Source: CAYUIG01 sp964444685 (lineage in GTDB: Bacteria; Gemmatimonadota; Gemmatimonadetes; Longimicrobiales; RSA9). From it: a stretch of DNA of 64,000 nt. How positions within the stretch are numbered: position 1 is the stretch's first letter; every line of letters begins with the position of its first letter. Shown one piece after another: positions 56,747 through 64,000 of this stretch. A program made the position numbers and the translations under genes. The stretch covers positions 1-64,000 of the forward strand of contig CAYUIG010000008.1 of the NCBI GenBank assembly GCA_964444685.1, written 5' to 3'. The notes under the pieces were generated by a model. The model did not search any database and was not told the origin of the DNA. It saw only the letters and a list, made by a program, of their open reading frames with translations.

Positions 56747-58032
56747 TGCACGAGGTCGGCGCACTCACCCCGACGGCGCTGCTGATCAGCCACGCGCTCA
56801 AGGTGATCGTGGTGTTCACGGTCATCATGGTCGTCGTCGCGCTCTATACGCTCGCGGAGCGCCGCGTGTCCGCGTGGATCCAGGACCGGCTGGGCCCGAA
56901 CCGCGTCGGGCCGTTCGGGCTGCTGCAGCCGGCGGCGGACGGCGTGAAGAACCTGCTGAAGGAGGAGACGCTGCCGATCGCGGCGTCGCGCGTGTTCTTC
57001 ATGGTCGCGCCTGCGCTGGCCATCGCGCCCGCCCTCATCACGTTCGCCGTGGTCCCGTTCGCGGCGCCGCTGCCGACGCCGTGGGGGCTGGTCGAGATGA
57101 TCATCGCCGACGTGCCGATCGGCATCCTCTACATCCTCGCGATCAGCGGACTCGGCGTGTACGGCGTGGTGATGGCGGGGTGGGCATCGAACAACAAGTA
57201 CGCGTTCCTCGGCTCGATGCGCGCGGGCGCGCAGATGGTGAGCTACGAGGTGTCGCTCGCGCTCAGCCTCGTGCCGGTATTCATGCTGGCGGGGAACGTC
57301 ACGCTGACGCAGATCGTGTGGACGCAGCAGCAGGAGCTCGGGCTCTGGCTGGCGTTCCCGCTGGGGCTGTCGTTCCTGCTCTTCATCGCGGCCGCGTACG
57401 CCGAGACGAACCGCCTGCCTTTCGACATGGCGGAGGCGGAGTCGGAGCTGATCACCGGCTACCACACCGAGTACTCATCGATGAAGTTCAGCATGTTCTT
57501 CATCGCCGAGTACGCGAACATGCTGACCGCATCCGCGCTGATGGCCACGCTCTTCTTCGGCGGCTGGGACATTCCGTTCTGGACCGGCGACGACATGCGC
57601 GTGATCGCGCCGGGCGTGGTCGAGGGCGCGGCGCCCGCGTGGTGGAAGACGCTGCTCACGCTGGGCGCGTTCGCGACCAAGACGCTGTTCTTCGCGTTCC
57701 TCTACATCTGGGTGCGCTGGACGCTGCCGCGCTTCCGCTACGACCAGATCATGCATCTGGGGTGGAAGGTGATGCTGCCGACGGCGCTCGCGTTCATCGC
57801 GGTCACAGGCACGACCATGCTGGTGCTCGATCGGGTCGGCATCGAGTTCGGTTTCGTCTACGGCCTGATCCTGACGGCGGTGAACATCCTGTCGATGGTG
57901 GTCTTCCTGTTCGTGGTCGACCGCGACCGCGTGATCCGGGGTGCATCGACGCCGCCGGAGCCGCGCATGGAGCTGCCGGCGGGCATCACGGCCGTGCGTT
58001 CGGCACGGCCACCCGTGCCGGAGGAGGCATAA
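56746..58032 (+). CDS. nuoH: NADH-quinone oxidoreductase subunit H
   Basis: This 428-aa membrane subunit links the quinone site to the proton pumps. Signatures are ERRVSAWIQDRLGPNRVGPF, the quinone-loop ETNRLPFDMAEAESELITGY and HTEYSSMKF. Its length and roughly eight to nine helices fit. A short Pro-rich C-terminal tail is extra. Confidence 0.95.
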   Translation: MHEVGALTPTALLISHALKVIVVFTVIMVVVALYTLAERRVSAWIQDRLGPNRVGPFGLLQPAADGVKNLLKEETLPIAASRVFFMVAPALAIAPALITFAVVPFAAPLPTPWGLVEMIIADVPIGILYILAISGLGVYGVVMAGWASNNKYAFLGSMRAGAQMVSYEVSLALSLVPVFMLAGNVTLTQIVWTQQQELGLWLAFPLGLSFLLFIAAAYAETNRLPFDMAEAESELITGYHTEYSSMKFSMFFIAEYANMLTASALMATLFFGGWDIPFWTGDDMRVIAPGVVEGAAPAWWKTLLTLGAFATKTLFFAFLYIWVRWTLPRFRYDQIMHLGWKVMLPTALAFIAVTGTTMLVLDRVGIEFGFVYGLILTAVNILSMVVFLFVVDRDRVIRGASTPPEPRMELPAGITAVRSARPPVPEEA

Positions 58033-58525
58033 TGGCGATCGGTGTGCGGACGGTGCGCCGTCCGGCCGAGAACACGTCGTACCTGCGCGCGACGCTGCGC
58101 GGGATGGCGCTGACGTTCAAGCATCTGGTGCGGCCGGACAAGATCACGATCGAGTACCCGGACGAGCGGCCGCCGCTGTCGCCCCGCTGGCGCGGGACGC
58201 ACCGGATGGCGGTGCACGCGGACGGCCGGCCGAAGTGTGTGGCGTGCGGGCTCTGTCCGACGATCTGTCCGGCCAACTGCATCCGGCTGGTGCCGGGAGA
58301 GGACGATCAGGGGAACCGCTACCCGGTCGTGTACGAGATCGATGAGTTCCGCTGCATCTTCTGCGGCATGTGTCAGGAGGTGTGCCCGGTGGAGGCGATC
58401 CACGTGGGCCAGGACTACGAGGCGGCGGAGTACACGCGCGAGCGGTTCATCTACGACCTCGACCGGCTCATGGCGCAGGACCACCCGGTGACGGACCTCT
58501 GGGATCCCTCCGACCCGCTGGGCCA

Positions 58526-58529
<4 letters not shown>
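58032..58529 (+). CDS. nuoI: NADH-quinone oxidoreductase subunit I
   Basis: This 165-aa ferredoxin-like subunit holds clusters N6a and N6b: CVACGLCPTICPANC and CIFCGMCQEVCPVEAI. The N-terminal helix attaches it to the membrane arm. It overlaps nuoH by one base and nuoJ by four. Confidence 0.95.
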
Positions 58530-59038
<509 letters not shown>

Positions 59039-59332
59039 GTGATCACGGAAAGCCTGATCCTGTCCGTGGTGCTGTTCACCATCGGCGTGGCCGGTGTGGT
59101 GTTCCGGCGGAATGCGATCGTGCTGTTCATGTGCATCGAACTCATGCTCAACGCCGCGAACCTCGCCTTCGTCGCGTTCTCCCGCCTGGTCGGCATCGAG
59201 GGCCAGGTGTTCGTCTTCTTCGTCATGACCGTTGCCGCCGCCGAGGCGGCCGTCGGTCTCGCGCTCGTGATCGCCATCTTCCGGCACACCGAGAGCGTCG
59301 ACATGGAATCCTTCCGCCTGCTGCGGTGGTAG
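59039..59332 (+). CDS. nuoK: NADH-quinone oxidoreductase subunit K
   Basis: This 97-aa three-helix subunit keeps the two buried glutamates of the proton path: one in [15 protein letters not shown] and one in [17 protein letters not shown]. The start is GTG, immediately after the nuoJ stop. Confidence 0.94.
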   Translation: MITESLILSVVLFTIGVAGVVFRRNAIVLFMCIELMLNAANLAFVAFSRLVGIEGQVFVFFVMTVAAAEAAVGLALVIAIFRHTESVDMESFRLLRW

Positions 59333-59333
59333 C

Positions 59334-61361
59334 GTGACGGAATTCCACCCCACTCTGCTCTGGGCGGTGGCGCTGCTGCCGCTGCTCGGATTCGCGATCA
59401 ACGGCGCGCTGGCCCTGTGGGCGCCGGAGCGGAAGGCCGTGACCACGATCGTCGGGCCCGGCGTCGTCGGCGCTGCGTTCGTGATCGCGCTGCTCAACTT
59501 CCTCGGGATGCGCGGCGCCGAGCTGCACGGGCCGATCGTCGAGACGTACTGGCAGTGGATGCCGGTCGGCGAGCTGCAGGTGAACGCAGCGTTCCAGCTC
59601 GACCAGCTGTCGATGCTGATGACGCTGATCATCACCGGGGTGGGCTTCCTGATCCACCTCTACAGCATCGGCTACATGGGCGAGGACCCCGGCTACGCGC
59701 GGTACTTCGCCTACACCAACCTGTTCGTGTTCTTCATGCTCGTGCTGGTGCTGGGCGCGAGCTTCCCGATGATGTTCGTCGGCTGGGAAGGCGTCGGTCT
59801 CTGCAGCTACCTGCTGATCGGCTTCTGGTTCAAGGACCGGGAGAAGGCGGACGCGGGCAAGAAGGCGTTCATCGTGAACCGGATCGGGGACTTCGGCTTC
59901 CTCATGGCCATGTTCCTGATCTTCGCGAACGTCGGCTCGCTCGACTTCGAGGCCGTATTCGCGGCTGCGCCGTCCGCGTTCGCGTACGGCGGCGCCGTGG
60001 TCACGCTGATCGCGCTGTTCCTCTTCCTGGGCGCCACGGGCAAGAGCGCACAGATCCCGCTGTACATCTGGCTGCCGGACGCCATGGCCGGTCCCACGCC
60101 GGTCAGCGCGCTGATCCACGCGGCCACCATGGTGACCGCGGGCGTCTATCTCGTAGCGCGCGCGGGCGTGCTGTTCGCGCTGGCGCCGGTCGCGATGATC
60201 ACCGTCGCGCTGGTGGGTGCGCTGACCGCGTTGCTCGCCGCGACGATCGGTACCGCGCAGTACGACATCAAGAAGGTGCTGGCGTACTCCACGGTGTCGC
60301 AGCTCGGGTACATGTTCATCGGTGTGGGCGTGGGTGCGTACGCGTCCGGCGTCTTCCACCTGATGACGCACGCCTTCTTCAAGGCGCTGCTCTTCCTCGG
60401 CTCGGGCGCCGTGATCCACGCGATGCACGCCGCGCTGCACCACACGCACAGCGACCTGGACGCGCAGGACATGCGCAACATGGGCGGGCTGCGCGCATTC
60501 ATGCCGATCACCTGGATCACGATGTGGATCGGCACGCTCGCGATCGCGGGCGTGTGGCCGTTCGCCGGCTTCTTCTCGAAGGACGAGATCATCTGGATGG
60601 CGGGCGCGCGCGCCGTCGGCGGCTTCGAGCCGTGGTTCCGCGCGGTCTGGGTCCTCGCGCTCATCTCCGCCGTGCTGACCGCGTACTACATGACGCGGCT
60701 GATGATCATGACCTTCCACGGCGAGAACCGTACGGGCGACGCGGAACGCCGCCACCTGCACGAGGCGCCGAAGGTCATGTGGGTGCCGCTCGTCGTCCTC
60801 GCCGTGCTGTCCATTGTCGGCGGCTGGGTGAACGTGCCGGCCGCGATCGGCGACCTCCCGGTGTTCGGGTGGATTCCGCACTCGGAGTGGCTGCACGAGT
60901 GGCTGCACCCGGTGACGGAGCGTGCCGACGCGGTACTGGCCGCGCGCGTGCCCGAGGCAGCGCACACGTCGCCGCTGGGCGGCGGCGAGGGGCTGTGGGC
61001 CGCGCTGTCGTTCGCGCTGGCCGTGATCGTGATCCTGGTCACATCTTCGGCCATGCGGCGCCGCAGGATCGTGCGGGCGCCGGAATCGCCGGAGCCGCGC
61101 GGCTTCGCGAAGCTGCTGTACAACAAGTGGTACGTGGACGAGATGTACGACGCGCTGGTCGTACGCCCGGTGCTGGCCGTGTCGCGCGGCGCGTGGCGCG
61201 TGATCGACCAGGGGCTGATCGACGGCGTCGTGAATGGATTGGGTTATGCCGCACGCGCGTTCGGGTGGGTCGGCTCGCGGCTCCAGACCGGCCAGGCGAA
61301 CACCTACGCGTTCGCGATCGTGATCGGCACACTCCTGCTCCTTGCCTTCGCGGTGCTCTGA
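59334..61361 (+). CDS. nuoL: NADH-quinone oxidoreductase subunit L
   Basis: This 675-aa antiporter-like pump subunit shows the conserved GWEGVGLCSYLLIGFW segment with its Glu, Lys in FLGATGKSAQIPLYIWLPDA, DIKKVLAYSTVSQLGYM and HAFFKALLFLGSG. The long C-terminal amphipathic helix and last helix reach LLLLAFAVL. The start is GTG. Confidence 0.95.
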   Translation: MTEFHPTLLWAVALLPLLGFAINGALALWAPERKAVTTIVGPGVVGAAFVIALLNFLGMRGAELHGPIVETYWQWMPVGELQVNAAFQLDQLSMLMTLIITGVGFLIHLYSIGYMGEDPGYARYFAYTNLFVFFMLVLVLGASFPMMFVGWEGVGLCSYLLIGFWFKDREKADAGKKAFIVNRIGDFGFLMAMFLIFANVGSLDFEAVFAAAPSAFAYGGAVVTLIALFLFLGATGKSAQIPLYIWLPDAMAGPTPVSALIHAATMVTAGVYLVARAGVLFALAPVAMITVALVGALTALLAATIGTAQYDIKKVLAYSTVSQLGYMFIGVGVGAYASGVFHLMTHAFFKALLFLGSGAVIHAMHAALHHTHSDLDAQDMRNMGGLRAFMPITWITMWIGTLAIAGVWPFAGFFSKDEIIWMAGARAVGGFEPWFRAVWVLALISAVLTAYYMTRLMIMTFHGENRTGDAERRHLHEAPKVMWVPLVVLAVLSIVGGWVNVPAAIGDLPVFGWIPHSEWLHEWLHPVTERADAVLAARVPEAAHTSPLGGGEGLWAALSFALAVIVILVTSSAMRRRRIVRAPESPEPRGFAKLLYNKWYVDEMYDALVVRPVLAVSRGAWRVIDQGLIDGVVNGLGYAARAFGWVGSRLQTGQANTYAFAIVIGTLLLLAFAVL

Positions 61362-61362
61362 G

Positions 61363-62925
61363 ATGGGTCTCCTCGAGTCGACCGGCTGGGCCGGCTGGGT
61401 ACTCTCCGGGATGATCTTCGTGCCGCTGCTGGGCATGGCGGCCGTGCTGATCGCGGGAGAATCGGTCGCGAAGCGCATCGCGCTGGTGGCCAGCACGCTG
61501 ACGTTCCTGATCTCGGTGCCGCTGTGGTTCGAGTTCAACGCGGCCACTTCGGGGATGCAGTTCGGCGTCGCACTGCCGTGGATTCCGCAGTGGGGGATCC
61601 AGTACCGCGTGGGCGTGGACGGGATCAGCGTGCTGCTGGTGCTGCTGACGACGCTGATCATGCCGCTCACGGTGCTGGGCTCGTTCCGCTACATCCAGAA
61701 GCGCGAGCGCGCGTTCTACGCGATGCTGCTGCTCCTCGAGGCGGGTGTGCTCGGCAGCTTCGTGTCGCTCGATCTCTTCCTGTTCTTCATGTTCTGGGAG
61801 ATCATGCTGGTGCCGATGTATTTCATCATCGGCATCTGGGGCGGCGAGCGGCGGATCTACGCGGCGATCAAGTTCTTCCTGTACACGACGGCGGGATCGC
61901 TGCTGATGCTGATCGGCATCCTGTACCTCGTGTTCAAGTACCGTGAGCTGACGGGCGACCTGTCGTTCGCGTACGCCGACCTGCTCCAGGTCCCGCTGAC
62001 CTTCACGGAGCAGTACTGGCTGTTCGCCGCGTTTGCGCTGGCGTTCGCGATCAAGATCCCCGTCTTCCCACTGCACACCTGGCTGCCGGATGCGCACGTG
62101 GAAGCGCCGACGCCCGGCTCCGTCGTGCTGGCGGCGGTGCTGCTGAAGCTGGGCGCCTATGGCTTCCTGCGCTTCCTGCTGCCGTTCTTCCCGGCCGCAG
62201 CGACCGACACCACGGTGGTGACCATCCTGCTCGTGCTGGGCGTGATTGGTGTGATTTACGCCGCGTGGGTGGCGGCGGTGCAGCCCGATGCGAAGAAGCT
62301 GATCGCATACACGTCGGTCGCGCACATGGGGTTCGTGGTGCTCGGCATCTTCGCGCTCACGCTGCCGGGGCTGCAGGGCGCGATGGTGGTGATGCTGTCG
62401 CACGGCTTCTCGACGGGCGCGATGTTCCTCCTGCTCGGCATGCTGTACGAGCGGCGGCATACGCGCCGGGTCGCCGACTTCGGTGGGCTCGCGGCTGTGG
62501 CGCCGATGTTCGGCACGGCGTTCGTGATCACGGCGCTGGCGAGCATCGGGCTGCCAGGGACGAGCGGCTTCGTGGGCGAATTCCTCGCGCTGCTGGGCAC
62601 GTTCCAGACGCATCCGTGGATCGCGCTGCTCGCGACGACCGGCGTGATCTTCGCCGCATACTACATGCTGCCCATGGTGCAGAAGATCTGGTTCAACCCG
62701 CTGGACAAGCCGGAGAACGAGTCGCTGCCGGACCTGAGCCGCCGCGAGCTGGTCGTACTGGTGCCGCTGCTCGCAGGCATGCTCTGGCTGGGTGTGTACC
62801 CGAAGCCGGTGCTCGAGCGGTCGGAGACGACGTTCCGGGAACTGATCCGTACCGTCGAGCTGCGCGGCGGTCCGCCGGCGCTGCTCGGGCTGCGTGATAC
62901 GGATGCGCCGGTGGACGGGGACTGA
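61363..62925 (+). CDS. nuoM: NADH-quinone oxidoreductase subunit M
   Basis: This 520-aa antiporter-like pump subunit has FMFWEIMLVPMYFIIGIWGG with the key Glu, IKIPVFPLHTWLPDAHVEAP, KKLIAYTSVAHMGFV and HGFSTGAMFLLLGMLYER. The start is ATG 61363, two bases after nuoL. Confidence 0.95.
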   Translation: MGLLESTGWAGWVLSGMIFVPLLGMAAVLIAGESVAKRIALVASTLTFLISVPLWFEFNAATSGMQFGVALPWIPQWGIQYRVGVDGISVLLVLLTTLIMPLTVLGSFRYIQKRERAFYAMLLLLEAGVLGSFVSLDLFLFFMFWEIMLVPMYFIIGIWGGERRIYAAIKFFLYTTAGSLLMLIGILYLVFKYRELTGDLSFAYADLLQVPLTFTEQYWLFAAFALAFAIKIPVFPLHTWLPDAHVEAPTPGSVVLAAVLLKLGAYGFLRFLLPFFPAAATDTTVVTILLVLGVIGVIYAAWVAAVQPDAKKLIAYTSVAHMGFVVLGIFALTLPGLQGAMVVMLSHGFSTGAMFLLLGMLYERRHTRRVADFGGLAAVAPMFGTAFVITALASIGLPGTSGFVGEFLALLGTFQTHPWIALLATTGVIFAAYYMLPMVQKIWFNPLDKPENESLPDLSRRELVVLVPLLAGMLWLGVYPKPVLERSETTFRELIRTVELRGGPPALLGLRDTDAPVDGD

Positions 62926-62928
62926 CGC

Positions 62929-64000
62929 ATGATCGACTTCTCTACTCCGACCCACTACCTCCTCGCCCTGCTCCCGGAGGTCGTGCTCGCCGTCTGGGCG
63001 ATGTTCGTGCTGCTCGTCGACGTCTTCCAGAAGGGGAGCCGGAGCCAGCCCTCGTCGGGCGTGATCGGCTGGCTCAGCCTGGTCGGTATCCTGCTCGCCG
63101 CGGCGGCGAACGGCTGGCTCGGCACGATGGAAGAGGCCACGCCGATCGGCATGATCGCGATCGACGGCTTCCGCGTCTTCTCGAACTACCTGTTCCTGCT
63201 GGCAGCCGGCCTGTTCGTGCTGATGTCGCCGCGCTACCTGGACGAGGAGCGGCTGCGGCTGGGTGAGCTGTACGTGCTGATGATGCTCGCCACGGTCGGG
63301 ATGATGGTGTTCGCCGGGTCGCGCGACCTGATGGTGACCTTCCTCGGCCTGGAGCTGATGTCCGTGCCGGTGTACGTGCTCACGGGTGTCAACCGGCGCG
63401 ACCGGCGCTCCGCCGAAGGCGCGCTGAAGTACTTCCTGCTGGGCGCGTTCTCGAGCGCGTTCTTCCTGTTCGGCGTCGCGCTGATCTTCGGCGGCGTGGG
63501 CACGACGAACCTCGCGCTGATCGCGGCGTCGCTGGGCGTGGACGGCGTCGGTGCGAACGCGCTCGTGCCCGCGGGCATGGCGCTGCTCGCCGTCGGCTTC
63601 GGCTTCAAGGTGGCGGCGGTCCCGTTCCACATGTGGACGCCGGACGCGTATGAAGGCGCGCCCGCACCGATCACGGGGTTCATGGCGGCCGGCGTGAAGG
63701 CGGCTGCGTTCGCCGCGTTCCTGCGCGTCTTCCTGGTTGCGTTCCCCGGACTCTACGACACGTGGGACGCGATGGCGATCTGGCTGGCCGTGCTGACGAT
63801 GATCGGCGCCAACCTGGTCGCGGTGGTGCAGGGCAACGTCAAGCGCATGCTGGCGTACTCGAGCATCGCGCACGCGGGCTACCTGCTCGTCGCGCTCGCG
63901 GCCGCGAGTGTGGTCGGCACCGCGTCGTTCCTGTTCTACCTCGTGGTCTACACGCTGATGACCATGGGCGCGTTCGCGGTCGTGATGGCCGTCGGCCGGC
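62929..64000 (+). CDS. nuoN: NADH-quinone oxidoreductase subunit N (partial, 3' end outside window)
   Basis: The first 357 codons of the third antiporter-like pump are present. Conserved parts are FLGLELMSVPVYVLTG with the key Glu, KVAAVPFHMWTPDAYEGAP and NVKRMLAYSSIAHAGYLLV. It begins three bases after nuoM and is cut by the window end, where the frame remains open. Confidence 0.94.
   Translation, partial: MIDFSTPTHYLLALLPEVVLAVWAMFVLLVDVFQKGSRSQPSSGVIGWLSLVGILLAAAANGWLGTMEEATPIGMIAIDGFRVFSNYLFLLAAGLFVLMSPRYLDEERLRLGELYVLMMLATVGMMVFAGSRDLMVTFLGLELMSVPVYVLTGVNRRDRRSAEGALKYFLLGAFSSAFFLFGVALIFGGVGTTNLALIAASLGVDGVGANALVPAGMALLAVGFGFKVAAVPFHMWTPDAYEGAPAPITGFMAAGVKAAAFAAFLRVFLVAFPGLYDTWDAMAIWLAVLTMIGANLVAVVQGNVKRMLAYSSIAHAGYLLVALAAASVVGTASFLFYLVVYTLMTMGAFAVVMAVGR

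Noticed and set aside
59223..63873. Very long minus-strand frames (815 and 944 codons) opposite nuoL-nuoN
   Set aside because: They are rich in Arg/His/Gln/Glu with no recognisable motif, lie antisense to certain nuo genes and arise from high GC codon bias.

Overview
This is a very GC-rich bacterial chromosome segment, densely packed with short intergenic spaces and many 4-nt start/stop overlaps. The gene content (a TonB-plug outer-membrane protein, several lipoproteins and signal-peptide proteins, B-type sdhCAB, NADH dehydrogenase nuoA-N) indicates a Gram-negative aerobe. The order yicC-gmk-rpoZ-coaBC-udg-dnaB-radA-ispD-tsaC, the bacterial Ig-like/leishmanolysin lipoproteins and the IS1595-type transposase suggest Gemmatimonadota; this placement is an inference, not a computed one. 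A run of exactly 100 N at 48973-49072 shows that this is a draft scaffold.

Layout. 1-9.5 kb: tRNA-Leu(CAA), then mostly monocistronic secreted or envelope genes (amidohydrolase, PQQ-type sugar dehydrogenase, Ig-like/M8 metallopeptidase lipoprotein, an 817-aa Ig-like lipoprotein, a DUF218 protein, a DUF885 protein and a small lipoprotein). 9.7-15.4 kb: citrate synthase, isocitrate dehydrogenase, leucyl aminopeptidase and an outer-membrane protein in overlapping order. 16.2-27.2 kb: a long housekeeping operon from yicC through gmk, rpoZ, coaBC, udg, dnaB, radA, ispD, tsaC, a tyrosine phosphatase, aroE and comF to gap. 27.3-32.4 kb: a zinc-ribbon mini-protein, an alpha/beta hydrolase, pgk-tpiA, an IS-like element with 30-bp inverted ends, and secG. 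32.4-38.1 kb: a 64-aa protein behind an attenuator-like leader, pyruvate/branched-chain dehydrogenase E1a-E1b-E2, lipB, an unassigned structured RNA candidate and a degenerate RNase HI. 38.1-44 kb: carA, sppA, HU, a sigma/anti-sigma/Spy-like module and moaD-moaE-moaA. 44-48.3 kb: mdh-sdhCAB. 48.3-50 kb: repeat-rich spacers, the assembly gap and dcd. 50-64 kb: nuoA to nuoN (nuoN cut by the window end).

Together the genes give lower glycolysis (gap, pgk, tpiA), pyruvate oxidation with lipoylation (E1/E2, lipB), part of the TCA cycle (gltA, icd, sdh, mdh) and respiratory complex I, so the window is strongly weighted to aerobic energy metabolism plus replication and translation support.

Most unusual points: (1) a full-length IS1595-like transposase that has lost all three catalytic positions yet sits between nearly perfect inverted repeats; (2) an RNase HI homologue missing two of four catalytic carboxylates; (3) an unrecognised ~290-nt RNA candidate with its own promoter and terminator; (4) heptanucleotide arrays (GAGTCGG-like) that begin at the stop codons of unrelated genes in sense orientation; (5) a 122-bp tandem repeat with a conserved hairpin that ends in the assembly gap.
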